A model generated the notes under the pieces. It searched no databases and was not told the DNA's origin. It saw only the letters and a program-made list of their open reading frames with translations. From Mucilaginibacter terrenus (GTDB lineage: Bacteria; Bacteroidota; Bacteroidia; Sphingobacteriales; Sphingobacteriaceae): DNA of 64,000 nucleotides. A program made the translations under genes and the position numbers. The stretch covers positions 371,157 through 435,156 of the forward strand of contig NZ_QWDE01000003.1 of NCBI RefSeq assembly GCF_003432065.1, in the 5' to 3' direction. Positions 46,833 through 55,987 of the stretch are shown here, in pieces (the first letter of the stretch is position 1; every line of letters begins with the position of its first letter).

Positions 46833-48668
46833 ATGGATAAATTCGACTACAGGGAAGCCCTGAAAAACATACCGCACAAGCCTGGTGTATACCAATATTG
46901 GGACAGCACTAATGAGCTAATTTACATTGGCAAGGCTAAAGACCTGCGCAACCGAGTAGGCTCTTACTTTAATAAAGACCAACAGATAAATGCCAAAACA
47001 AGGGTATTGGTGTCCAAGATCCGCAAAATAACTTTCACAATAGTCGATACCGAGGTTGATGCATGGCTGCTGGAAAACAGCATGATTAAGAAGCATCAGC
47101 CGCGTTATAATGTGATGCTGAAGGATGATAAGACTTACCCCTGGATCATCATAAAAAATGAGAACTACCCGCGTATTTACTGGACAAGGCGCATCATTCG
47201 TGATGGATCGAAATACCTGGGCCCGTACGCTTCGGTAAGCATGATGCATACTATTTTAGGGCTGATTAAAGAAACTTACCCGCTTCGTACCTGTAACCTG
47301 GCCTTAACTCGCGACAACATCGAAAAAGGCAAGTTTAAGGTATGTTTGGAATACCAGCTTGGTAACTGCAAAGGACCATGCCAGGACTACCAAAGCGAGG
47401 ATGACTACAACAACAATATAGAGGAAATTAAAGACGTACTCAATGGCAAGATAGGAACTGTAGTGCGCAACCTTAAAGGAGACCTTGAAAAAGCAGTTGG
47501 CGAATTAAATTTTGAGCTTGCACACAGGTTGAAAAGGAAAGCCGAGTTGCTGGAGAACTATCAAAGCAAGTCTACCGTTGTTAATTCTTCTATAACCGAT
47601 GTTGATGTATTCAGCATTGCATCTGAAGAAAAGTACGCCTTCGTAAACTTTTTGAAAGTGATGAATGGTACTATCACGCAAACGCAAACCATCGAGCTGA
47701 AAAAAAGGCTTGACGAAAGCGATGAAGAACTGCTTACAATAGCCATAAGTGAATTCCGCAGCAGATACAATAGCCATTCAAAAGAAATAATTGTTCCGTT
47801 TGACATCGATTTGGATGATGCAGGTGGCATCAAGTTTACCGTGCCAAAACTAGGAGAAAAGAAGAAACTGCTTGACCTCTCTCAAAAGAACGTGATGTTC
47901 TTTAAAAAAGAGAAGATTGATCAATACGAGAAACTTAATCCCGAGGTTCGTACCGAGCGCCTGCTTACCCAGATGATGAATGACCTGCGTATGAACCAGC
48001 TTCCCCGGCACATAGAATGTTTTGACAACTCCAACTTTCAGGGTAAATATCCGGTATCAGCCATAGTTGTGTTTAAGGATGGTAAGCCATCAAAAAAAGA
48101 TTACCGGCACTTTAATGTAAAAACAGTAGAAGGGCCTAACGACTTTGCCACAATGGAAGAGGCAGTATTTCGCAGATACCGCCGCACACTAGATGAGGAT
48201 ACCGGTTTACCTCAGTTAATAATTATCGACGGTGGAAAAGGACAACTATCCGCTGCTATGAAAAGCTTAAAGCTGTTAGGTATTGAAAAACAGGTAACAA
48301 TTATTGGCATTGCCAAGCGGCTGGAAGAATTGTTCTACCCTGGTGACCAGTATCCTATGTACCTGGATAAACGATCTGAGACACTAAAAGTAATACAACA
48401 GCTGCGCGATGAAGCACACCGCTTCGGTATAACTTTCCACCGTAAAAAACGTGATAAGGGAACACTTGCTACTGAGCTTGAACTTATAGAAGGGATAGGT
48501 AAAACAACAGCCGATAAGCTTTTAAAACACTTTAAATCGGTAAAGAAGATACGCGAGGCAAGCGAAACAGATTTGCAGGAAGTAGTTAACCTGAAACAAG
48601 CTAAAGCCATAGCGCAATATTTCAAGTCCGAAGTAAGCGAGCAAAAAGCCGGCGGGTTGCTTCCTTAA
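46833..48668 (+). CDS. uvrC: UvrABC excinuclease subunit C
   Basis: 611 residues, makes both incisions in nucleotide-excision repair. GIY-YIG domain at 10-95 (KPGVYQYWDSTNELIYIGKAK), UVR segment at about 210-245, an RNase H-like second nuclease domain (ECFDNSNFQGKYPVSAIVVF, LIIIDGGKGQLSAA), and a C-terminal helix-hairpin-helix pair (ELELIEGIGKTTADKLLKHF). It lies 63 nt downstream of the PBP1A gene and ends in the shared terminator region. Confidence 0.98.
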   Translation: MDKFDYREALKNIPHKPGVYQYWDSTNELIYIGKAKDLRNRVGSYFNKDQQINAKTRVLVSKIRKITFTIVDTEVDAWLLENSMIKKHQPRYNVMLKDDKTYPWIIIKNENYPRIYWTRRIIRDGSKYLGPYASVSMMHTILGLIKETYPLRTCNLALTRDNIEKGKFKVCLEYQLGNCKGPCQDYQSEDDYNNNIEEIKDVLNGKIGTVVRNLKGDLEKAVGELNFELAHRLKRKAELLENYQSKSTVVNSSITDVDVFSIASEEKYAFVNFLKVMNGTITQTQTIELKKRLDESDEELLTIAISEFRSRYNSHSKEIIVPFDIDLDDAGGIKFTVPKLGEKKKLLDLSQKNVMFFKKEKIDQYEKLNPEVRTERLLTQMMNDLRMNQLPRHIECFDNSNFQGKYPVSAIVVFKDGKPSKKDYRHFNVKTVEGPNDFATMEEAVFRRYRRTLDEDTGLPQLIIIDGGKGQLSAAMKSLKLLGIEKQVTIIGIAKRLEELFYPGDQYPMYLDKRSETLKVIQQLRDEAHRFGITFHRKKRDKGTLATELELIEGIGKTTADKLLKHFKSVKKIREASETDLQEVVNLKQAKAIAQYFKSEVSEQKAGGLLP

Positions 48669-48675
48669 AACAAAA

Positions 48676-48698
48676 AGCCCTTGCATAATGCAAAGGCT
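48676..48698. terminator. Terminator between convergent uvrC and gldN
   Basis: AGCCCTTGCA (48676-48685) pairs with TGCAAAGGCT (48689-48698). On the minus strand all pairs hold (one G-U) and TTTTTG follows, so it best serves gldN; it lies 7 nt past the uvrC stop. Confidence 0.85.
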
Positions 48699-48727
48699 CT
48701 GTATTTAAGTTTAAAGTTGGTCTTTTA

Positions 48728-49720
48728 CTAGTATTGCCATAAGTTAAGTTCCCAATCCATCAGGCTCTTTTTGATCCTTTCAGATTCGTATAACTTATCA
48801 ATACCCTGTGCGTAATCTTTTATACGCTCGTCTTTATCGTTGGACTGTTTAACTATGTAGCTAGTGAAAATACGTTTAGCAAATACATCGTCAAAGCTTA
48901 AGCCGGTAGCATCGTTGTTGCGGCTTACGGCTTCCTTCGTAGCTAATACCTGCCGAGCTTCAGGGAAGTATATCCAAAATGCCGGCTGATAATCGGTGTT
49001 AACACCCACTGCAGCCGTTTTTACTTTAACCATTGGAGCTATGCCTATAATCCGTGGCTCGAAAATGGAACGCTGGCGATCAAAAACCCAGTCTTCCTTA
49101 AGGCGGAACTTAACAACACTATCTGCCTGAAAATCGCCGGCCACCACTTTTGAGCCGGTTTTGTCGCCATTAGCATCAAAGGTATCCACAACGCTACTGT
49201 CAGCCATTTTGCTACGTGCCTGGCCCGCAGTAAGCGGCGTTGAAAACGCATCGCCGTTGGGATCATCCTTCGTAGTTACACTCGCATCATATGCAGTTAG
49301 TTCTCCTGCGTCGATCGCTGTTAATAAAACATCAATCAATCTTTGCTTGGGAGATGACAAATACTGGTTCATTTTTTCGCGGGTGTCAATCTCTCTCCAA
49401 ACACGTTTAGCAAAAGCCACATCACTTTCACGAAGGTTAGCGTAGGGAGTAACGCGCGCGCTTAAGATGTTTCCTTTTTTATAATAGCCATCTAACGGGC
49501 GATCAAAAGGTTTCGCACCTAGCGCTCCCGCTTTCCTGGTAGTGTCCATTACTGAAGGTTGCAGCGCCGTGCTTCCGGCGCTACCAGCACCTTGTACTTT
49601 CGTTTGGCTTGTGCTTGTAACACTGCGCTTAGGTGTGGTTCTGCGCGCTTTTTTCCTTTGCTGTGCAAAGCCTACGGTGGTAAGCAGGCAAAGTGCAATT
49701 ACTAAAGCTTTTGTCTTCAT
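48728..49720 (-). CDS. gldN: Type IX secretion/gliding motility protein GldN
   Basis: 330 residues from MKTKALVIALCLLTTVGFAQ, a signal peptide. (A TTG three codons upstream, 49729, is not needed.) The protein is the periplasmic PorN/GldN that forms a ring with lipoprotein GldK (PorK). The core holds VTPYANLRESDVAFAKRVWRE and WIYFPEARQVLATKEAV. A Lys/Arg- and Ser/Thr-rich linker follows the signal. Last gene of the gldKLMN operon, 12 nt after gldM. Confidence 0.92.
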   Translation of the reverse strand: MKTKALVIALCLLTTVGFAQQRKKARRTTPKRSVTSTSQTKVQGAGSAGSTALQPSVMDTTRKAGALGAKPFDRPLDGYYKKGNILSARVTPYANLRESDVAFAKRVWREIDTREKMNQYLSSPKQRLIDVLLTAIDAGELTAYDASVTTKDDPNGDAFSTPLTAGQARSKMADSSVVDTFDANGDKTGSKVVAGDFQADSVVKFRLKEDWVFDRQRSIFEPRIIGIAPMVKVKTAAVGVNTDYQPAFWIYFPEARQVLATKEAVSRNNDATGLSFDDVFAKRIFTSYIVKQSNDKDERIKDYAQGIDKLYESERIKKSLMDWELNLWQY

Positions 49721-49732
49721 GTTTGTCAACTT

Positions 49733-51250
49733 TTAATTGGCCTGTAACGCTATAGCATCCAGCCCACGCTGCGCTCCATCAGGACCTACAGCTATAATAT
49801 CTTGTATCACAATAGTGGTACCAGGCACAACACTGCTCATTGCTGTACGCATAGGCCCGCTAAGTTCACTTCCTGTGGTTGAATACTGAACAGCGTCCTG
49901 GCGCGGCTTTATAACAATAAGGCTAAACCTGGTAACATTGAATTTTGCGTCAAAGTCAAAACCCTCCAACTTTGCAAATACCCTGTCCTGCGCACGCAGG
50001 TTCGCGGCACTTGTTTTACCTCCACTTTTACCTGCAAACTGTGGTTTAGGATCAGGTATACGTCTCACACGGAAGTCTGATGCACCTAATACCATTCCTT
50101 TATCTCCATATACAGTAACCTTTGCTGTACCTGCACTGCTTACTGTAGCAGTGTAGTGCCCGTTAGAGCCCGAAACAGATCCATTAGAAATGCTCACCTT
50201 CATGCTTTCCTTGGGTACACCCGGCGCTGATACCGACAATGGGTTTGGAACGCCAATATATAGCACATTCATCTTGTCAGGAGAAACCACAGCAGAGGGT
50301 TTAGCAACCATGTAGCTACCGCTAACCGGGTAACTTTCAAAACCACCAGCAAGCTTTTTAACAGCTAAAGTTCCGGTCCAGGTACGAAGGCCCTCTCCAC
50401 TGGTGTTCACAGTGTAAGTTCCCACACCGTTTGATGTTGGAACATTAGAACCACCAACTGTAATAGTGGGGTTGGTGTGTGAATCGTAAGCAGTTAAATA
50501 AATCTCCGCTTTATAAGGCTGCCCTGCAAGTATGTAGCTGCTTGGTGCAACTGCTACAGCTTTAAACTGATTCAACTTTACTTCCTGTACGTCTATTTTA
50601 CCCAGTATTTGCTTAACAACATCGTTCTCAGCGTTTTTGGCATCAGCCTGAACTTTCGCGAGGGTTGTAAGCGCCGCGCCCAATGGTATACCTTCACCAA
50701 AGTAAGCATTCTGCCAGGTTTTGTTTTCGTAACCCGGACGACGTGGAGGGTCGTTAGCATTTAATGAAAAGTTTACACCTTGCGATTCTTTACCCAGCAA
50801 TTGTAGTAAGCGGGCTTTGGTAGCGTTAATCTTTTCTCTTAAAACATCTGCTTTTTTTCCGTTGATCATCACTTCAGATGATATATCAAGGCTTTCTCTG
50901 GCATTCACGTCATCTATATCCGCGTTAATGCCACCACCTTTACTAATAAGCTCCTTTTTAATCTCTTCTATGTAGCTATTAAGGTCATCAGCAGCTTTGG
51001 TAGCTTCCTGTGCCTGGGTCAAAAGCTTACCAGCTTTCTCCGGATCCTCCTTTAGCTTTGTAGATTTAAAAGCGTTGTAAGTTGTGTTTAAACTCGTTGT
51101 TACGTTGCTTCTGGAAGCATCTAAGCTTCTGGTTATATTTTTAAATGAATCAAGTAAACTATCCGGTACGTTAAGGGCAATAAGCCCTAAAAGCACCAGG
51201 TATAGTATACCTATCATTCGCTGTCTTGGGGTTTCTTTACCTCCGGCCAT
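49733..51250 (-). CDS. gldM: Type IX secretion motor protein GldM
   Basis: 505 residues. A single membrane helix near the N-terminus (IGILYLVLLGLIALNVPDSLL) is followed by a long periplasmic part with helical and then several immunoglobulin-like domains (VGTYTVNTSGEGLRTWTGTL, NGHYTATVSSAGTAKVTVYG). GldM with GldL forms the inner-membrane proton-powered motor that drives secretion and gliding. Lies 39 nt downstream of gldL. Confidence 0.94.
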   Translation of the reverse strand: MAGGKETPRQRMIGILYLVLLGLIALNVPDSLLDSFKNITRSLDASRSNVTTSLNTTYNAFKSTKLKEDPEKAGKLLTQAQEATKAADDLNSYIEEIKKELISKGGGINADIDDVNARESLDISSEVMINGKKADVLREKINATKARLLQLLGKESQGVNFSLNANDPPRRPGYENKTWQNAYFGEGIPLGAALTTLAKVQADAKNAENDVVKQILGKIDVQEVKLNQFKAVAVAPSSYILAGQPYKAEIYLTAYDSHTNPTITVGGSNVPTSNGVGTYTVNTSGEGLRTWTGTLAVKKLAGGFESYPVSGSYMVAKPSAVVSPDKMNVLYIGVPNPLSVSAPGVPKESMKVSISNGSVSGSNGHYTATVSSAGTAKVTVYGDKGMVLGASDFRVRRIPDPKPQFAGKSGGKTSAANLRAQDRVFAKLEGFDFDAKFNVTRFSLIVIKPRQDAVQYSTTGSELSGPMRTAMSSVVPGTTIVIQDIIAVGPDGAQRGLDAIALQAN

Positions 51251-51289
51251 GCTCTCTTTGTTATACTGTTCTTCTCTTCAACTATACTA

Positions 51290-52099
51290 TTAGCTAACGC
51301 GGGGTTGGTTCATGGCGCTTAACATGTTGCCATAGATGCTGTTCAGCGAAGCAAGGTTTTTAGCCAAACGTCCAACTTCGTCTTTAAATAAACGCGAGTC
51401 ATCTAAAGATTCGTTAAAGTTGTTCATAGTCAAGGATAAGTTTTTATAAAAGCTGTTCATCGCCTTCAGGTGGGCACTTGAATCCTGTAGTTCAAGTTCA
51501 TAAACTCCGTTTAACTCAGACAGGTTGCGGGCCAGTTTATTAACCTGATCGTGATATGCTTTAGAGTCCACATTAGAGTTTGCCATCTCTGAAAGATTCG
51601 CTGAAGCTTTTTCGAAAGCAATGCTCAAGTTATCGTAACTGGCAGTTGCCTGTTTAACTTTGTTGGTGAACGCAGCTGTAGCTTCGCCGGCATCAGTTAC
51701 ACGCGAAATGGCGCTAACTTTATCACCGAAAGTACGAAGACCTTCTCCAAGGCTACTGATCAATTCCGGACCGATCTTGGCGTCAGTAAGCATTTTATCC
51801 AAAGCGGCAGTGTTTGAAAAGTTAGTTGCAGGAGCCACAGCCGGACGTGCAGACACCGTTGGCAATTCGCCGTTGTAATCTTCGTTCAACTCAGGATAAG
51901 CCCTTGTCCAATCAACTTCTTTCTCTTCCCTCTGAAAACCTAATATAAAAAACAACAATGCTTCTGCTATAAGCCCGATAGATATAAATGTACCACCATA
52001 AGGCCAGTGCTGTATTTTAAATAACAAGCCTATGATTACTACCGTTGCCCCCCACGAAACGATGTTACTTATCCCAAATGGTTTCTTCTTCCCAGCCAT
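51290..52099 (-). CDS. gldL: Type IX secretion motor protein GldL
   Basis: 269 residues. Two N-terminal membrane helices (IVSWGATVVIIGLLFKIQHW, TFISIGLIAEALLFFILGF); the second holds the conserved Glu of the motor. A long cytoplasmic coiled-coil part follows (LSEGLRTFGDKVSAISRVTD, MNNFNESLDDSRLFKDEVGR). The start MAGKKKPFGISNIVSWG is standard for the family. Between gldK and gldM. Confidence 0.94.
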   Translation of the reverse strand: MAGKKKPFGISNIVSWGATVVIIGLLFKIQHWPYGGTFISIGLIAEALLFFILGFQREEKEVDWTRAYPELNEDYNGELPTVSARPAVAPATNFSNTAALDKMLTDAKIGPELISSLGEGLRTFGDKVSAISRVTDAGEATAAFTNKVKQATASYDNLSIAFEKASANLSEMANSNVDSKAYHDQVNKLARNLSELNGVYELELQDSSAHLKAMNSFYKNLSLTMNNFNESLDDSRLFKDEVGRLAKNLASLNSIYGNMLSAMNQPRVS

Positions 52100-52142
52100 A
52101 AATTTAAATAAAGAATGATGTTATAATTAGTTTTTGTTTTGA

Positions 52143-53462
52143 TTAGCGTTTGTCTCTGATGTCGCGGCCAAGATACTTGGTAACGCAACGGAAACCGATA
52201 TAAGATTTTGCGGTATCCTGATACTCGTAAGTACGTGTAGAGTTTTGAAGGAAATAACCAATATCTTTCCAGGATCCACCACGAACTACTTTTCTTTTAA
52301 GTACTTCCGGATCTGTTGATTTAGCTTCGTAGTTGAATGTTGGTGCAAGGTCATGCACGAATGTGGTTGCAGACTCGTCATAAGCTGATAACGTCCATTC
52401 CGCAACATTACCAGACATGTTGTACAAGCCAAAGTCGTTAGGGAAGTAAGATCTAACGTTTACGGTGTAGGCACCTCCATCATCAGTGTAATTGCCACGG
52501 CCTGGTTTAAAATTTGCCATCAGGCACCCTTTAGCGTTTTTGATGTATGGACCACCCCATGGATAATCAGTACCGATGCGGCCACCGCGTGAAGCATATT
52601 CAAACTCAGCCTCGTTTGGCAGATCAAAAGGCAGGTTGGGATCAAGGCCCTTAGCGTGTTTAGCACCTTCACTAAGGCGGGTACGCCAAACGCTGAAAGC
52701 GCGTGCCTGGCGCCAGGTAACGCCGACTACCGGATAGTTGCGATAAGCCGGATGTGAAAAATAGCCTTCAACCATTGGCTCGTTAGCAGCGTACGAAAAA
52801 TCGCTTAACCAAACCAGCGTGTCCGGATAAACAGGAACGGTATCCCTAAAAATAAAGTCAGAGCGTTTTTTTGTTTTGTCGTTCTTGTAATTAGCAGCAT
52901 CACGCAGCACCATTAAAGAATAATTGTATTTAAGCAACCGAACATCAATTTCGTTACGGTCAAATACCCTGTCATCACCCTGGTAATATAAGCCCTGGAG
53001 TTTTTGTGCGTTAGCAGAAGCATTTTTTCCTCTCGTGCTAAAAATAGGGTTGTTACGGGCATAGGCCCAGTTAATGTATTTTCTGACGCTGGGATCAGGT
53101 CGTGCGCCTTTTTTAGGTTGCAAATAATATTTCTGATCATTAAGATAATTGGTTATCGCAATTGAATCGCGGACCCAAAAAACGAATTGCTTATACTTAC
53201 TATTGGAAATTTCCGTCTCATCCATAAAGAATGGTGGAACAGTTACTTGCTTTGTTTGTGAAATTTGAGCAAAGGTGACATCCTGATCGGTTTGCCCCAT
53301 TAAAAAAGTACCGCCTTTGATGTAGACCATGTTAAGCGGTGTAGTAGCTTTAAAGTTACGTTGCCTTACACCTACTACCTCACCGTTTCCTGCGCCGCCT
53401 GTACTACAACCTGATAATACCGAACCTGCTAAAACTACAATCAGAAAGTATATTTGCTTCAT
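52143..53462 (-). CDS. gldK: Type IX secretion/gliding lipoprotein GldK
   Basis: 439 residues. Signal with lipobox (AGSVLSGC), so an outer-membrane-anchored lipoprotein. A formylglycine-generating-enzyme-like (sulfatase-modifying) fold is present (GGTFLMGQTD, FDLPNEAEFEYASRGG, YNMSGNVAEWTLSAYD, RGGSWKDIGYFL), as in all GldK/PorK proteins, where it is structural. It forms the periplasmic ring with GldN. First gene of the gldKLMN set, 254 nt after hemD. Confidence 0.95.
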   Translation of the reverse strand: MKQIYFLIVVLAGSVLSGCSTGGAGNGEVVGVRQRNFKATTPLNMVYIKGGTFLMGQTDQDVTFAQISQTKQVTVPPFFMDETEISNSKYKQFVFWVRDSIAITNYLNDQKYYLQPKKGARPDPSVRKYINWAYARNNPIFSTRGKNASANAQKLQGLYYQGDDRVFDRNEIDVRLLKYNYSLMVLRDAANYKNDKTKKRSDFIFRDTVPVYPDTLVWLSDFSYAANEPMVEGYFSHPAYRNYPVVGVTWRQARAFSVWRTRLSEGAKHAKGLDPNLPFDLPNEAEFEYASRGGRIGTDYPWGGPYIKNAKGCLMANFKPGRGNYTDDGGAYTVNVRSYFPNDFGLYNMSGNVAEWTLSAYDESATTFVHDLAPTFNYEAKSTDPEVLKRKVVRGGSWKDIGYFLQNSTRTYEYQDTAKSYIGFRCVTKYLGRDIRDKR

Positions 53463-53716
53463 CTTATATCAAAAATCAATTACACGCTATTGAAATAAAT
53501 GCCATATAACGCCCCCCGAATATATTAAATATCCTGCAATCCAAGGGAATAAATGTTTAACTAAATCTATAAAATACCTTATTACCACGAAATTGGTAAT
53601 AATTTATGTCTTAACCAAACACCTAAAAAGTTGTTAAAAACACCTGTTAATGTGTAATAACTTAGGCGCTTCTACGCAATATTGCTTTTTTTGTTGCAGC
53701 TTTTTTGGCGATTTTA

Positions 53717-54475
53717 TCACTTATTAGCTTGTTTAACATATTGCTCAATGGCCATTGTCATTGACGGGGCGGCAGGGGTAGGCGCCGGAATGTCCAGAAT
53801 AAGTCCCGCCTGAAGAACAGCCTTGTGTGTAGTAGCACCAAATGCTGCTATGCGGGTATTATTTTGCTTAAAGTCAGGAAAGTTTTGATAAAGAGACTGA
53901 ATGCTTGACGGGCTAAAAAATGCTATTACATCATAAAAAACCTCTGCAAGGTCGCTTAGGTCACTGCAAACTGTACGGAAGAGAACCGCCGGAGTAAAAT
54001 TGTAACCATTATCTAACAAGAACTTCTGCGTCTCTTCTGCAGCTACATCAGAGCATGGATATAAGAACTTCTCTCCGGAATGTTTTTTAAGTACTTCCGC
54101 TAAATCGGCGGCAGTTTGCTTACCGAAAAATATCTTGCGTTTACGGTACTGTATATATTTCTGAAGATAAAGCGCGATAGTTTCCGAAAGGCAGAAATAT
54201 TTCATTTCTACAGGCACCTCAAAGCGCATTTCTTCACAAATGCGGAAAAAGTGGTCAGCAGAGTTACGGCTGGTAAATATAACAGCTGTAAAATCAGCCA
54301 GGTTGATCTTTTCTTTACGAAAGTCCTTTGCTGGTACGCCTTCCACATGAATGAACGACCTAAAATCGATCTTCAAGTTAAGCTTCTTAGCCAGTTCAGC
54401 GTAAGGATTTTTATCGTTCTCAGGTTTTGGGAGGGTAACTAATATACTCTTAACCTTTTTCTTTCTGTCTTCCAA
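53717..54475 (-). CDS. hemD: Uroporphyrinogen-III synthase-like protein
   Basis: 252 residues, HemD fold with two similar domains: LVTLPKPENDKNPYAELAKK, VIFTSRNSADHFF and KFLYPCSDVAAEE, then VIAFFSPSSIQSLYQNFP and IAAFGATTHKAVLQAGL. The enzyme closes the tetrapyrrole ring in heme synthesis. Beside gld genes this gene may have another, unproven role; a similar neighbourhood occurs in other Bacteroidota. It starts 21 nt after the DUF4271 gene and shares its promoter. Sequence conservation of HemD is weak, so the enzyme activity is probable, not certain. Confidence 0.82.
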   Translation of the reverse strand: MEDRKKKVKSILVTLPKPENDKNPYAELAKKLNLKIDFRSFIHVEGVPAKDFRKEKINLADFTAVIFTSRNSADHFFRICEEMRFEVPVEMKYFCLSETIALYLQKYIQYRKRKIFFGKQTAADLAEVLKKHSGEKFLYPCSDVAAEETQKFLLDNGYNFTPAVLFRTVCSDLSDLAEVFYDVIAFFSPSSIQSLYQNFPDFKQNNTRIAAFGATTHKAVLQAGLILDIPAPTPAAPSMTMAIEQYVKQANK

Positions 54476-54496
54476 TGCTCTGCGTAATAAAACTAA

Positions 54497-55492
54497 CTAC
54501 CTAAATCCGATGTCAAGTGCCTTAATTAATATTAATATGGGGCAAATTTCGAGGGCACAAAGATAGACAAATAAATAAAATTTATGAAATTGAAAATTGG
54601 AAATAATACCCACGCTGCTGCGAAGATATTGCCACACGAAGATAATTACTGATAATAATAAGGTGACACTAAGCAGATAGGGGATAAATTTAGTAGCAAT
54701 TAAGCTAAAACACAGTGCGACAGGTAAAAAAACAAACGTAATATTAAAATAAGTTAATGATAAAGTCATAATGTAATCACTAACCAGTTTGTTGATATTA
54801 AACACAAAGCCCAGAAATTTTAGTATCAAAAACTTGCCTGCAAAAAGCGCCAGAATAACCACAGACAATGTTAAAAAAAGCTGAACGCCGCTAATGGTAT
54901 AATAAACCTTGTAGTAACCCGTGGTAAGCAGATACAAAAACAACCCAAAAGTGAAGCCGAACAGAAGAAACAGCCCTATAAAAATCCACGTCGTTATTGG
55001 GCTGTCTTCTTTACCAGTTTGTGTGGATTTCCGGCTGTAAAACGAAATAAAAATATTGCTAAGATCTTTTGTCGCAAAAATATTAAGCAAAGCGGTGAAT
55101 AGCAGCAGTACAATAATTACAGCTATAACCCACCTGTCGCGGGCTGGCCTTACGTGCCCATACCCCAAAATGCTTCGCTTAGCAGTAGCGGCATTTTTTG
55201 CCAAATCTAAGAAATGGTTACCTGTATAGGTACTCGCTTTAATAATACTATCTGCAAAAAGATTGGTGCGGTTACTGTCTGGCCGTAATACATAAACAAG
55301 TCCAAGCGAATCAGACACAGCTTTCTCTTCCAGCTTAATCGCTCGCGCTACCGAATCAAGTAAAGTCATTGGTCTCGGCCTGTATACGTGACGAGGACTA
55401 TCTACGCCGCCAGATACGCTATCTTGCTGTGCATACGCAGAGCATGCCAGGCTAATAAAACTAATGAAGATAAATAAAAATCTGCGTTTCAT
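54497..55492 (-). CDS. DUF4271 membrane protein
   Basis: 331 residues from MKRRFLFIFISFISLACSAYAQ, a signal peptide. A soluble stretch of about 110 residues is followed by six or seven predicted membrane helices (WVIAVIIVLLLFTALLNIF, TTWIFIGLFLLFGFTFGLFLY, YYTISGVQLFLTLSVVILALF). Family DUF4271, found next to gld genes in Bacteroidota; function unknown. The start at 55492 is chosen over GTG 55501 because it opens the signal peptide. The promoter box ends only 8 nt before the ATG. Confidence 0.85.
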   Translation of the reverse strand: MKRRFLFIFISFISLACSAYAQQDSVSGGVDSPRHVYRPRPMTLLDSVARAIKLEEKAVSDSLGLVYVLRPDSNRTNLFADSIIKASTYTGNHFLDLAKNAATAKRSILGYGHVRPARDRWVIAVIIVLLLFTALLNIFATKDLSNIFISFYSRKSTQTGKEDSPITTWIFIGLFLLFGFTFGLFLYLLTTGYYKVYYTISGVQLFLTLSVVILALFAGKFLILKFLGFVFNINKLVSDYIMTLSLTYFNITFVFLPVALCFSLIATKFIPYLLSVTLLLSVIIFVWQYLRSSVGIISNFQFHKFYLFVYLCALEICPILILIKALDIGFR

Positions 55493-55987
55493 TAAGTGCA
55501 CAAATTTACCTCTTTAATTGTTGCCTGCAAGGTTGTTAACCAATTATAATGACCAGTTGCTGATACTTCAGCAATTGTATTGGTGTATTTGGGTACATGA
55601 TTTAACCTATCTTTGAAGCCTGAAATTTAATACTACTTACATGGCCGGAATAGAATATTTAATTGACTTACAAATTGTTACAATCAAAAAGTAACAAATA
55701 AGTAACAATAGAGAGTGAAATAAATCGTCCAAGAAACAATTAGTTTTCAGGGAGTGCAAGGGCGCGTAGGTTCGAATCAGAGTTTATCGATATGTTGATT
55801 ATCAGTATTTTAGATTTGTTTCTAAAAGCCCAATTTTCAGATGGGAACAGCATAGGTACATCGCTTTTGCCAATTTAAATTCAGTTTTATTGATTTTACC
55901 CCGCATAAGAAGGTCAAGACGTAAGTTTCTTTGGTTGCGATATTGTCTCTAGTAAGCTTTTTAGCGTTATTAGAGAATAATATTCAC
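55493..55987. other. 495-bp AT-rich junction between housekeeping genes and the defence island
   Basis: Contains the DUF4271 promoter on the minus strand, a plus-strand TATCTTTG box at 55608-55615, and a 17-codon plus-strand frame at 55641-55694 (MAGIEYLIDLQIVTIKK) that stops in a run of GTAACA words. No other gene is visible. Composition shifts here from moderate GC to AT-rich, so this is the likely left border of the island. Confidence 0.55.
55501..55530 (-). promoter_or_regulatory. Promoter of the DUF4271-hemD unit
   Basis: TTG (55528-55530), a 19-nt spacer and TAAATTTG (55501-55508) match the Bacteroidota consensus exactly. The start codon is only 8 nt past the -7 box, so the mRNA may have almost no leader. 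Confidence 0.7.

Noticed and set aside
55755..55782. GGTTCGAATC inside GCGCGTAGGTTCGAATCAGA, like a tRNA T-loop and possible island attachment site
   Set aside because: The bases after the loop do not pair with those before it, no anticodon arm lies upstream, and no matching direct repeat was found at the right border.
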